From: Albugo candida
Taxonomy: Eukaryota; Oomycota; Peronosporomycetes; Albuginales
DNA: 64,000 nt
Direction of reading: 5' to 3'
Assembly (NCBI GenBank): GCA_040437565.1
Contig: JBDOQK010000013.1
Coordinates: 186,001-250,000, forward strand
Notes under the pieces: model-generated
Told to the model about the DNA's origin: nothing
What the model saw: the letters and a program-made list of their open reading frames with translations, nothing else
Database searches by the model: none
Shown: positions 20,531 to 31,913 of the stretch, one piece after another
How the letters are laid out: each line of letters begins with the position of its first letter
Numbering within the stretch: position 1 is the first letter of the stretch
Position numbers and translations under genes: made by a program

Positions 20531-22188
20531 TCAGATCGGACTTGAGACCATCGCGAGTGCATCCATTTTCTCGAGCAATAGTTCTTCGGCACTTGCATTC
20601 ATAGCCGACTGGATAGATGCTGAAACCTGGAGATCAGAGACGATCTGATACTCTCCCTTTCCAAGACATCGAACCGGGAAGGAGTAAATGAGATCACAAG
20701 GGATCCCATACTTGTTGTCATCGGAGCATACAGCCATTGATATGAAGTCTTGGCTGTCCATGGAAGCTTGGTTGCCGTGGAACCAATCACGTAAATGTGC
20801 TGCAATCGCAGAGGCCGCAGACATTGCACTTGACAGCTTTCGTGCTTGCAGAACTTTTGCTCCACGCTCGCGAACGTGCGTTATGATGTCTAAGGAGCTC
20901 TCTGCAATCTTCTTGCTCACTTGTTGCTCTCCCAAAGAACCCTCCGGCAAGTTAATCCGAGCAAACGTGCAGTCGGGAACTTGTGTGCTGGAATGATTAC
21001 CCCAAATTATGCATTTTGAGACATCGGAAGGTGAGATTTTTCCAAAAGCATAGCGCTCCCCGTTCAATTGCTGACACAAAACGGCTCGTAAGCGCTCTTG
21101 ATCCAAACGTGTCTGCATGTAAATTGCAATGTCAGTGAATGTTTGCATCCCTTAGNNNNNNNNNNNNNNNNNNNNNNNNNNNNNNNNNNNNNNNNNNNNN
21201 NNNNNNNNNNNNNNNNNNNNNNNNNNNNNNNNNNNNNNNNNNNNNNNNNNNNNNNTGTCTAAGGAGCTCTCTGCAATCTTCTTGCTCACTTGTTGCTCTC
21301 CCAAAGAACCCTCCGGCAAGTTAATCCGAGCAAACGTGCAGTCGGGAACTTGTGTGCTGGAATGATTACCCCAAATTATGCATTTTGAGACATCGGAAGG
21401 TGAGATTTTTCCAAAAGCATAGCGCTCCCCGTTCAATTGCTGACACAAAACGGCTCGTAAGCGCTCTTGATCCAAACGTGTCTGCATGTAAATTGCAATG
21501 TCAGTGAATGTTTGCATCCCTTAGTAGTCTCACAACCAATGCGGTAAAATTCCTCCGTGGTATTCTTGGTGCATGTTTCATTGTGATCCAGCAGTTCGTG
21601 TTCGCGGGATTTGCGACAACAAGTACTTTCACATTTCTATTGGCGTACTTTTCCAGTGCTTCACCTTGTGCTTTGAAAATGATCGCATTCTTCGCAATCA
21701 GATCCCTCCTATAAAACTGCCATCAGCCTCGCCTCCGAATCGCATTCCGTACCTTTGCATTCCTTCTTTTCGTGGAAATCCTCCCAATAAAATTGCCTTC
21801 AAATCTGTCAATTCTCATCACTTTTAAGTGTCAAAACGTACCGCATCAACGTCTCTGAATGCAATTTCCACGCTGGATGTCGGTACGATCGCTACAAAGC
21901 CCATTAAGAGTGTGATTGATGCAACATGGCGACGTACATTCAGTTAATTCGAACGCGCAATCTTCCAGCTCCATTTTGACGCCCTGAAGCGCTTTTTCTG
22001 CGGCGGGAATGTCCAATAATCGAATTTCGAGGCGCTCTGACGGTCCAAATACGAGTCCGCGGCACACTAAAGGGACAAGCACAGTTAGGCCATATAACGC
22101 GTCATTTTTGAATAAACTACGCACATAAGGGAAGAAGAGAGTACGCTATTTGGCCAGCAGCTCCGCTGACTACGACTTTCAGCGCCAT
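20531..22188 (-). CDS. MDH1: Cytosolic-type NAD malate dehydrogenase
   Basis: Six exons read right to left from ATG 22188, with five short introns; exon 1 is 22188-22125, and the last junction is FTAL/TRLDQE across an intron that ends TACATGCAG. The assembled protein is about 346 aa. Landmarks are [13 protein letters not shown] (Rossmann dinucleotide loop, no targeting peptide before it), [29 protein letters not shown] and [10 protein letters not shown], which carries the catalytic His. It converts malate and oxaloacetate in the cytosol. Part of the last exon and the intron before it lie in the duplicated flanks 20887-21524. It converges on SPT6 with only about 80 bases between stop codons. 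Confidence 0.93.
20887..21524. repeat. Gap-flank duplication, 269 bases (20887-21155 = 21256-21524)
   Basis: Identical flanks within the MDH gene; merging gives a continuous enzyme. Confidence 0.95.
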
Positions 22189-22421
22189 TGACGCGTTTCT
22201 TTACGGAAAAAAAGTGAATGGAATGTTGAAGTTTCGAGTCATTTTTGTAACTTTGGCGCATTGAAGGTGTAACTGCGATTTGATTGTTCTATATCGGATA
22301 GTATATTGACGAGGGTTGCAGTGACGTCGATTACTCTTAAAGATAATATAGAGTATACTCTCTCCCTTAAATGTATACTAATGTATACCCGTGTGCATTG
22401 TTCTATTTCGCATAATTCCAA

Positions 22422-23994
22422 ATGATGGCAACGGTTCCAAAACACGTTCGTTTTGGTCAGAATGCGTCTACGGAGATCGACTCAAACACAATAACATCAT
22501 CGGAAGCCTCATTCCTATCAACTGAAATTTCAACGAGCCTATCGAACGCTGGTGCCGAGCGATTACGCAGTTTTTCCATAGAAGAATTACCATCTCAAGG
22601 ACATCAACAAGAACCGTTATTACCGCCAAAAACCAGTATAGAACCAGTATCTCCTTCAAAGGAAACTTCTTATAATATCCAATCACGATACAGTGATAGT
22701 GTTCTATTCAACCAATCAACAAACATAAAAGCTATAGCATCTAAAGAAGAAAAAAATGGCACCAAAACCTTTTGGAAGACAATGAAAACGACGCTGTACA
22801 TGGACAATTTCGCCATGTCGCTGGACAACGACTGGGTCATACTGGAAATGGAAGAATCGCAACTGGAAGTGATGAGAAATGCGATCCAAAGTCTTTTGAA
22901 AGGTTTTACAGTGGCAAAAAACAGCAGCACCTCAGTTCAAAACACCAGAAAGATACTGAAACGCTGTGAAATATTGGCGGAAAGGAGTCTGACTCACTTG
23001 GAACAATCTCAAATGATGTATTCCAACTGCGAGAATGAGATGACAACGCTCAGGGAGTACATGAAAAAGCTACAAGATAATCTCAAGTCTGCACCCAGCG
23101 GGATGCCAGGTACAATAGCTACACGCTCGGAGAAAGGGACCGACAAACGCAACACTCGTCGTGTGGAATGGGCCATTTCGAGAATGCAACAGAGTTTACA
23201 GACTTTGGTTATGGAAATGCGTGATAATTTGGAAGAGATGGATGATATCATCACAGAATGCAGCAAATTAATGGTCAAATGCATCACATTGTTTCACATG
23301 AGAGGCCAATCTGCCGATTTGAGTGGAACTGGAATAGCAGCTGGTGCAGCTGGAATCGTTGCTGGCGTGCTGGTACGTGACTCCACTCGGCTTTGATAAA
23401 AGCTAAATGAGTTATCTTTTATAGGTTGGAGTAGCTGGTTTCGTCGCAGCTCCGGTCACTGGTGGTCTGAGTGTTCCCATTTCACTCGCAGGAAAAGGGC
23501 TTTTGGTCTCTGGAGTTGCTGCACTCACTCCGTCGACCATCATGTTGAATCGTGAGTTGCTTTTGATACGTGGAACGCTCTAATACTCAAACGTGTGCTT
23601 TTAGGTCAGCAATCACAGCTCAAAGGCTTTATCAAGCTGGTCGAATGCCTAAAGTCTCGACTGGAAATAATGAATCAAAAGCGGGTGGATATGGCAATCG
23701 CTTTAGCCGCTTGTGAAGAAGCAGAACTCAACATGACTCAGTTATGTGCGTTTCTCCAAGATTCCATCGAGCTCGGATACCCTCCAGCGGTTTGTGCACT
23801 GACGTATTTCATCTGTGGTATCACCTGACTCGATTGTGTAGGAGAGCAATTGGACTTTTCTCGAAACAACAAAAGAAAAATTGAACGAGTTGGAAGCTGT
23901 TTTGGCGGCGTTTTTAGTGTCTCCTACCATCTATCACTGCTGTCGAGAAGAAAATGCTTTATATGCGTATCTGATGCCAGAGGATGAAGAATAG
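22422..23994 (+). CDS. 471-aa protein with coiled-coil and Gly/Ala-rich hydrophobic segment, apolipoprotein-L-like layout
   Basis: Four exons: 22422-23372, 23425-23551, 23605-23789 and 23842-23994. The three introns (52-53 bases) fit exactly and give 1416 bases. The first 110 residues are Ser/Thr/Pro-rich. Residues about 130-300 are helical with coiled-coil character. About 305-360 is a Gly/Ala/Val-rich hydrophobic pair (GTGIAAGAAGIVAGVLVG, then GGLSVPISLAGKGLLVSG) joined across the first intron. A helical C-terminus ends in YLMPEDEE. The Gly-rich double hydrophobic segment between coiled coils recalls apolipoprotein-L or pore-associated proteins, but that is resemblance only. There is no signal peptide. 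It probably associates with an internal membrane. Confidence 0.75.
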
Positions 23995-24057
23995 ACGATG
24001 TTTTTTGTGCTCAGAATCGAGGAAATCCGCTGCGTTACAATAGAGAAAGTTTGTAAA

Positions 24058-27000
24058 TTACAATCTCATTTGCTTGCGTCTCTCGATCGTCTGGTTCGCA
24101 ATGGAGACACAGTACATTCCTCCAAGCTGCGACACACTATTTGGATTACAATCGCGACATTCTCCATCCATCCAGTCTTTGAATTGTCCAACGGGGCAGC
24201 ATCGTTGTCCAGCGCCAAGTTTCGGGTTCAATCGTCTCTCGTGCTGCTTTGTTTTCGGAGAATTGGTCGATATCAATGGCTCATTCTCATCAAAAGTCTG
24301 AGTGTTTGTGGAAGTCACACGCACGCGAAGCCTTGCGGTCAAGTACAGTGGCGATGTAAGCCCATTGAACTCCAGCAAAGTATCGCGTGGTCGGAAGGCT
24401 TTCTCCGGAAAAATGGCTTGCACCTGAAACGGAGTGAAAAGAGACGGCAACAGCGACATCGACTTGTGTCCTTCATCGCCGTTCAATGAGCACACTTGTG
24501 GCCAATTTGTGTTACACGTGTGAGCCGGAAGAGTCACAAAATGACACGTTCCCGCGAGATGCGCTGGGCGTTCTTCGTAAGTGTTGGCGAATGAGACTGA
24601 TGGAATTTCGACCATTTTCTCGTTCATTAATGGACCAAAGGACGACAGCCCACTCGCATTCACTTGCACAACAACGAGGCTTTTTTTGCTGATGAATGAG
24701 GCGAATCGTGGCATCAAATAAATGTCAAAGTTTTCAACAACGATCGATACATTTCCAGAGCCAATACCGTTAAGCCAATGGAACTGTTGGAGCCACGTCG
24801 TGTTTGGTGGGAGCTGAAATGACACAACGTCACCATTCATGAGCTTGGAAATGTCCAGGAATCCAGTATCGCCGACAAATTGAGGCCGTGATGGAATCAA
24901 AGCATCTAATGTGATCTCACTCGGAGGAGCCCACGTTTCTGCTGCTAGAGCTCTTATCTCCTGATCACTGATCGGTTTATTGACAAAGATACGCGCACAC
25001 GTTGGAGAAAGAAAGCCTGAACGAATGTACGCAAGCCGATTGCAATACGCGACGATGGTTTTGAAAATCTGTGATCGATGAATTACGAGTAACACATTGG
25101 AAGTCGTTTGTAGCGAGGAAAGTCTCAATTGCCACACGGTGTCGAATTGGACGCTTTTGGGAATCTGAGAACTGATTACTCGAGCAAGTTGAGTCTGTTG
25201 CTTGCTCACTATCGCAGACGCAATGTCCGATAATAGATCGAGTGCTTGGAGACTGAGCTGAAGACTTGAGCAAAGGTTTTGGAGAATTGCATTCGCATGG
25301 AGTTGAAGCATCTTACACGTGGAAAACGCGGTCGACTTGTGGTCGATGACATCACAAAAGGACTGAGAAACCTTCAAAATGAGATTTTGAAGCTCCTGAA
25401 TACCGGCGTCTTCAACGGGAAGGTTTAGTTGAGCGTATGCCACCACAAATTGCAACGCACTCGCTTCCAATTCGTGTTCGTCAAGTACGTGTGATGGCTG
25501 TATCAACGGATCGAGTATCGTCTTGGTGAAGCTCTGTACGACTTTGGAGCCCATTGCCACACGCATGAGAGTCGTGAGCAGCGTATTGAAGACTTCATGA
25601 CTCCAGTATCGATCCAAGTTGAATATTCTCACCAGATCAATGACATAATTCCCAACTTGTTGGACATCTTGCAACTCCAATTGGATGGAATTCAATGAGA
25701 AGGATGCAGTGTATTTGGAGAATGGATTGTACGCCACCAACGCCACGAAAATTAGATCGAAAATTCGGCTGGTCATAACTACGAGATTACTGGATGGGAA
25801 TTCGCCGATGATCTTTACCAAAATCGCTTTCTCCCGTGCCGCATTCTCCAACTGAGGCAACAGGATCGAGATTTTCTCGTTGAATAACGCGATACGATCC
25901 ACGCACTCAAACACGAGACATTTTTCAAGATACGAAGCCAGTTTTCCTTCCGTTTGTGCAAATTCATAGAACAGAGGCGCTGAGGCCTCGGACCCAAATG
26001 ACAAACGACTGGATACCACATGAAGTCTGTCGATGATCTTCCTTTGCAGCTCCGGGTCGATTAATTGTCCAAGTGCGTCCTGCGGCGAATGTCCCATCAA
26101 AGATGTCGTCTTATTAGAAGGGATTGCACTTTCGATGGTAGATCGTATCGACTGGAATTCTGCGATCAGAGGCTGTATGTTGCAAAAAACGAGGAAGGAG
26201 CCCGGTCGGCATACTTTGACTGCGATTGTCTGTAGTGCTGTGAATGTGTCTTGAGCGATATACTCTACGAGACGAGAGATATCGTTGAGAAGGAATGGAG
26301 CGGTCTCATTCAATAACGTGGAAATGATATCACTGCCTATCATCGTGCTCTCTGTATTGTCGCCAATGTATAAGAGCAGTCGTAGTTCCGATACGATAGA
26401 AGATCCTTTACTACTGGGAGCCAAAAATCGATCAAACCAAAAGTGTCCTACAGAGTCTTTCTCCAAATACGCGCCGATGGACCCAAAAGGATGCAAAATG
26501 AACACCTGATCCAATTTTTTAAGAAGTGGTGCGTTCGGAATCATCACGTCGACCAGAATGGAGGACCAGAGATAAAATGTTTGGAGGATGGTGTGAAGAT
26601 TTGTTTGGTTGGAATCCAGGATTCCTTGGCGTTTATGGTCATAATCGTGCATCCACGCACATGAGATCATTGTGCCTACGAGCCCGGCCCATTCCTGACG
26701 AGCCAAATTATGAGTCGAATTGGTGGATGAGATAACTGGTGGAGCGGTAGCGATCGACAGGAGACGATAGGCACCATCACGAGTCCATACGCTCGTATTT
26801 GGTAGTTGGATGTAGTCAATGAGACGATTGATGTTGAGGTCGTGGGGCAAAGCCGCNNNNNNNNNNNNNNNNNNNNNNNNNNNNNNNNNNNNNNNNNNNN
26901 NNNNNNNNNNNNNNNNNNNNNNNNNNNNNNNNNNNNNNNNNNNNNNNNNNNNNNNNGTCGATGACATCACAAAAGGACTGAGAAACCTTCAAAATGAGAT

Positions 27001-29664
27001 TTTGAAGCTCCTGAATACCGGCGTCTTCAACGGGAAGGTTTAGTTGAGCGTATGCCACCACAAATTGCAACGCACTCGCTTCCAATTCGTGTTCGTCAAG
27101 TACGTGTGATGGCTGTATCAACGGATCGAGTATCGTCGTGGTGAAGCTCTGTACGACTTTGGAGCCCATTGCCACACGCATGAGAGTCGTGAGCAGCGTA
27201 TTGAAGACTTCATGACTCCAGTATCGATCCAAGTTGAATATTCTCACCAGATCAATGACATAATTCCCAACTTGTTGGACATCTTGCAACTCCAATTGGA
27301 TGGAATTCAATGAGAAGGATGCAGTGTATTTGGAGAATGGATTGTACGCCACCAACGCCACGAAAATTAGATCGAAAATTCGGCTGGTCATAACTACGAG
27401 ATTACTGGATGGGAATTCGCCGATGATCTTTACCAAAATCGCTTTCTCCCGTGCCGCATTCTCCAACTGAGGCAACAGGATCGAGATTTTCTCGTTGAAT
27501 AACGCGATACGATCCACGCACTCAAACACGAGACATTTTTCAAGATACGAAGCCAGTTTTCCTTCCGTTTGTGCAAATTCATAGAACAGAGGCGCTGAGG
27601 CCTCGGACCCAAATGACAAACGACTGGATACCACATGAAGTCTGTCGATGATCTTCCTTTGCAGCTCCGGGTCGATTAATTGTCCAAGTGCGTCCTGCGG
27701 CGAATGTCCCATCAAAGATGTCGTCTTATTAGAAGGGATTGCACTTTCGATGGTAGATCGTATCGACTGGAATTCTGCGATCAGAGGCTGTATGTTGCAA
27801 AAAACGAGGAAGGAGCCCGGTCGGCATACTTTGACTGCGATTGTCTGTAGTGCTGTGAATGTGTCTTGAGCGATATACTCTACGAGACGAGAGATATCGT
27901 TGAGAAGGAATGGAGCGGTCTCATTCAATAACGTGGAAATGATATCACTGCCTATCATCGTGCTCTCTGTATTGTCGCCAATGTATAAGAGCAGTCGTAG
28001 TTCCGATACGATAGAAGATCCTTTACTACTGGGAGCCAAAAATCGATCAAACCAAAAGTGTCCTACAGAGTCTTTCTCCAAATACGCGCCGATGGACCCA
28101 AAAGGATGCAAAATGAACACCTGATCCAATTTTTTAAGAAGTGGTGCGTTCGGAATCATCACGTCGACCAGAATGGAGGACCAGAGATAAAATGTTTGGA
28201 GGATGGTGTGAAGATTTGTTTGGTTGGAATCCAGGATTCCTTGGCGTTTATGGTCATAATCGTGCATCCACGCACATGAGATCATTGTGCCTACGAGCCC
28301 GGCCCATTCCTGACGAGCCAAATTATGAGTCGAATTGGTGGATGAGATAACTGGTGGAGCGGTAGCGATCGACAGGAGACGATAGGCACCATCACGAGTC
28401 CATACGCTCGTATTTGGTAGTTGGATGTAGTCAATGAGACGATTGATGTTGAGGTCGTGGGGCAAAGCCGCTCCAAATGTGGGGTACATGTCCCGGTATT
28501 CTGGGATGTTTTGCACGATTAGCTGGGTCATTGTGAAGAGCGTGTTGAACCATTCGTATGGATGATAGATGGTATCGAACGGGTAATCGGTCAGTGGACG
28601 CTGTTGAGGAAGGAGTAGTGCCAAGTCGTAAGGCGCAAATAGCGCCGAAAAGGAACCACTTGCAGACGTCAATTCGCGTTTTCGATACTTGAGGATGTAC
28701 GCATTTAGGTCGCTTGGGGCTTTTGGGGCTTTGGCACTATAAAAAATCGCATTTTCACACAAAATCGAAAGGAATCCGAGGCCATGGATTCGTGATTGGG
28801 TACTTTGAGTGTTGTTGGAGTACAGGTTTCCACGAAAAGAGAGAACTTCATGGCCGTGTTTCAGGAAAATAGCGTCTCGGTTGACGGTATGGAGATATAT
28901 TTCGAGACGCACTGCTAGCGATGGGTCTCGCACCCAAACTATCTTTCGATCGGCTATTTTGTAGGCCCAATACAAATTGGTGGCTGTCGACTGGAAAATC
29001 GCAGTTCCATTGGTGTCGAACGTGACGCGGTACAGCGTCGTGTTTTTTACGGTTAGAGTGGGATCCTCACCAACAAAGTCTTGCGTCCCACCGATGAATC
29101 CATGAGTGTATTGAGCGAAATCGACACGACGATTTGCTCGTAAGGCTATCAGTCTCTCGACTGTATAATCCGAATTCTTATCAAAGGTGATCGCGCCTGG
29201 TACCACAAAGAACTTTTCAAGCTGATGGAGGTGTACCACGCGTGTCCATCCATTCTACAGGTTGATGTACACGGTAAGCATTGTGTGAGATTTACAAGGA
29301 GTGTACGTACGAATTCTGGCTGTGGTGAAGCTGATAAAGAAGACGGGTCCGACGAAGAGGAATTCGATAAAGAAGCATTCGAGTCTGGTACGATGGCTGG
29401 TACGGGTTGAGTTGCTGGTACAGGGCCTGGTGATGGTACGGGGGCAGGTGATTGGTCAGGAGGGGACGCTGGGACAGATGGTGGTGGGTGGTAGAGAATG
29501 CTCGTGTCAATTCCCGATGCGTCGAGGAGATCGTTTGAAGTTGGAAGAGTCCAGTTCTGGTGATACTTTTCATCGAAAACCTGAAAGAGAGACTGCGAGC
29601 CTTCTTCTTTCATCGCAGCGATACATTGCACAGCAATGCACGCGATGACACAAGTGCGTGACAT
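24058..29664 (-). CDS. Large secreted protein (about 1311 aa) with a C-terminal Cys-rich ephrin-receptor-like motif
   Basis: Exon 1 is 29664-29311 (118 aa), intron 29255-29310 (56 bases), exon 2 29254-24058. Merging the 1515-base false duplication gives 1311 aa in one frame. A signal peptide is visible (MSRTCVIACIAVQCIAA). It is followed by a Pro/Ser/Ala-rich linker (residues about 58-110), a long unrecognised globular region with several Asn-X-Ser/Thr sites, and near the C-terminus CCPVGQFKDWMDGECRDC, a pattern like the Cys-rich ephrin-receptor/GCC2 repeat. No transmembrane helix is clear at the end (last residues RRKQMRL). Likely secreted or wall-associated. Function unknown. Confidence 0.8.
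25342..28471. repeat. Gap-flank duplication, 1515 bases (25342-26856 and 26957-28471)
   Basis: The two copies differ at one base that I found (25523 T, 27138 G), which changes Lys to Thr. As printed it looks like a tandem duplication that breaks the secreted-protein gene. Merging the copies restores one frame, so it is a contig overlap, probably of two alleles. Confidence 0.93.
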
Positions 29665-29720
29665 AATGATTTTGTAACTCTGAATCGAATAAAGTCATCA
29701 TTTCATCACGGTAGGACGAC

Positions 29721-29744
29721 ACAATGTCACAATGTCACAATGTC
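29721..29744. repeat. Octamer ACAATGTC repeated three times
   Basis: Three perfect tandem copies 60-80 bases upstream of the start codon of the large secreted protein (29664, minus). Could be a promoter element or chance slippage. Confidence 0.6.
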
Positions 29745-29883
29745 ACGCCATTATACTGTCGTGTTGTCACATCAGCTCGATACCTTTCAATTCAAAAAGT
29801 CAATTTATTAATTATGCAAAATTCCTAGACGATGATATATCATTTGCTTTCTTTTCCATCGAAGAAAACAATATCGTAAACGA

Positions 29884-31383
29884 TCATTTGCGTGAGGCGA
29901 CGTGTGCACGCAAATTTCGAATAAAACAGTCCATTTCACTGAGACTTCCCTTTTTCAGCATACTCGAAGGAAAATACCCTTTAATGTCGACATTCACGAT
30001 ACAAATCAGTCGACACGAGTCCACTTTGTTGGGATCCTCACAAGGCAGAAGAAGTAGCCCAGACGGACCGTTTTCCCCTCGTACGATTCCCTTTTGAATT
30101 GGCACAATATCACCCCCCGCAGACGCGTTACAGATAGCATACCCGCCTCCTTCTTCCTTCCACGTTCGAACATCAATGAAATCTCGGCTTGTGATAACAC
30201 CACCTAAAGCTGGCGCACTGGTCATATGAGTGACATCAGTACACTCGTCCAATGTCGTCAATCGCTTCGCCTCAGCAGAGGTCGCATTCCACGACGGACT
30301 TTGAGCGTATTCCTCATGTAGAATCTGAAACATCGTTGACGGAGAAGCTTCTACGATACATTCACATTTGTAAATACGCGCTGGTTTGCCATCACGTGAC
30401 ATCAATTTGATATCGGGATGCGCCGAGTTCTCTTGCCGCCAACCTTCGTCCATATTGGCGAGTGCCACGACGCGATCATACGCATGTTTGCCAATTGCAA
30501 GTAGTCTTTCTCGTTGTGAGTTTTGGATCCGGACGGACGATCCACAACTGCTTACAGACTCAGATTCGGTCGACTCGAGTTCAGTCACAGCCTCGCTTAA
30601 AGTCGACTGGAAGCGTGAGTCCAAGGAAGAAGGGTCATTCGACAACGGAATACTCACATTCACGCGAGGATTGATACACCGAAACAGCTCATGCAAGTTT
30701 GTGAGAAACCCAATAGCCAGTATCCAATACGCCGGATTTTGAATGGAGATCTCATCACTGAGAAACCAGAAAGAGGCGACAAAGCCCGCAACCGATAGAA
30801 TTAATACACTTTGATTCTTGTTCGCTGCATGAGACACCTCATTTACTTCCCTCAAACCAGAAAGGCGTGCGGATAAAGTGGAAAGCTGCTCTGCGCTTGT
30901 CAGATCAGAGAGATTCGTGTACTCGGTAGGGAGATTATACGTGGGAGAGTCGAGAACACAGTCTTGTTCCGTGGTTTCTGAATCGTGATCAGCCAGAGCC
31001 AGCTTCGCGCATGGATCACACACCCTCAAACGTCTTGAGGAAGAACTTTTAGGAAGAGCCATACGCGTTCGCGAGCACGGGCCACAGAAGATATTGCCAC
31101 ATATTCTGCAATGATGGCGACGTACGATGATGGAGAAGGGCGTGGAGCATGCCATACATTTTACGCATTTCTTGTCTTGAATCCATCCTCCAGAAAAGCT
31201 TTCGTGTCGTGAGGATTTGTGAGGTTTCCTGAATTGAGCTCGTTCTTTAGGCATCGATGAATCAGAGGATGAGCAAACAGAGGTTGTTGTAGCCAACGAG
31301 AAGGAAGAGCGCGACTTAAACTGCTCGCCAAGCTTGCGAGCTTTTGTCAAACGCAAACTGGCAGAGAAGTTTGAGTGCGGCAT
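29884..31383 (-). CDS. FYVE-START lipid-transfer protein with two membrane segments
   Basis: A single exon of 499 aa from ATG 31383; a longer frame upstream lacks an ATG. A FYVE zinc finger lies at about residues 70-128: CVKCMACSTPF, the PI3P-binding RRHHCRICG, FCGPC, and CDPC at the end. Two hydrophobic helices lie at about 190-240 (SVLILSVAGFVASFWFL and YWILAIGFLTNLHELF). A START-like domain follows at about 300-495 (CIVEASPSTMFQILHEEY, then TSRDFIDVRTWKEEGGGYAI). The FYVE finger should dock the protein on PI3P-rich endosomes, and the START fold carries a lipid. FYVE-START proteins are greatly expanded in oomycetes, and this supports the organism guess. The two membrane helices between the domains recall StARD3/MLN64 in concept. 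Confidence 0.92.
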   Translation of the reverse strand: MPHSNFSASLRLTKARKLGEQFKSRSSFSLATTTSVCSSSDSSMPKERAQFRKPHKSSRHESFSGGWIQDKKCVKCMACSTPFSIIVRRHHCRICGNIFCGPCSRTRMALPKSSSSRRLRVCDPCAKLALADHDSETTEQDCVLDSPTYNLPTEYTNLSDLTSAEQLSTLSARLSGLREVNEVSHAANKNQSVLILSVAGFVASFWFLSDEISIQNPAYWILAIGFLTNLHELFRCINPRVNVSIPLSNDPSSLDSRFQSTLSEAVTELESTESESVSSCGSSVRIQNSQRERLLAIGKHAYDRVVALANMDEGWRQENSAHPDIKLMSRDGKPARIYKCECIVEASPSTMFQILHEEYAQSPSWNATSAEAKRLTTLDECTDVTHMTSAPALGGVITSRDFIDVRTWKEEGGGYAICNASAGGDIVPIQKGIVRGENGPSGLLLLPCEDPNKVDSCRLICIVNVDIKGYFPSSMLKKGSLSEMDCFIRNLRAHVASRK

Positions 31384-31913
31384 GATGGTACTCAATTAGA
31401 AACTTTTGGCGCCAAATGAGTTTAATGAGGGACGCCAATATGTACTCAATTTGGAGATTGAGTGAATGTGTGATGAGGATTAGAAAATAGATGGAACACT
31501 TGGTTTAGTGACATAAAGAATTCGAAAGTGCCAGAGAGGTCCCACGATCGTGAGCTTGTAAATATTTGAACTAATTAGAAGCCTCTGCATCCTACTCATT
31601 CAAACCCTCATCGGTATAGCAGGGCCAAAATGTGTATACCGATTAGAAAAATCACAATATGTTTGTAGGTGACTTTTTGAATGTCAGATTTTTTGACTAA
31701 GCCGTTGGACGTTGTTTATAAGTGTGTGGTTGTGTGGTTGGACATTCGTTAGGGTTGCGAGCATATCGCATTTACATCTATGATGTATAGATCATACTTC
31801 AAGTATACGTTTGAGAGGCTCCGTAAAGTGTGTCCCTTTGATTTGAATGTGCAAAATTTACAAATTACATAAAGCTCTCTTTTGTTTTAAGGGGATTCCG
31901 CTGGCATAAACGT
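31384..31913. other. Divergent intergenic region between FYVE-START and exchanger genes
   Basis: 530 AT-rich bases holding both promoters. A GT-rich patch (GTGTGTGGTTGTGTGGTTGG, about 31722-31741) is the only structure noticed. Confidence 0.5.

Noticed and set aside
25342-28471. A real 1.5-kb tandem duplication that breaks a gene
   Set aside because: It straddles a 100-N gap, the copies are 99.9 percent identical, and merging gives one perfect frame. Fourteen other gaps show the same pattern.
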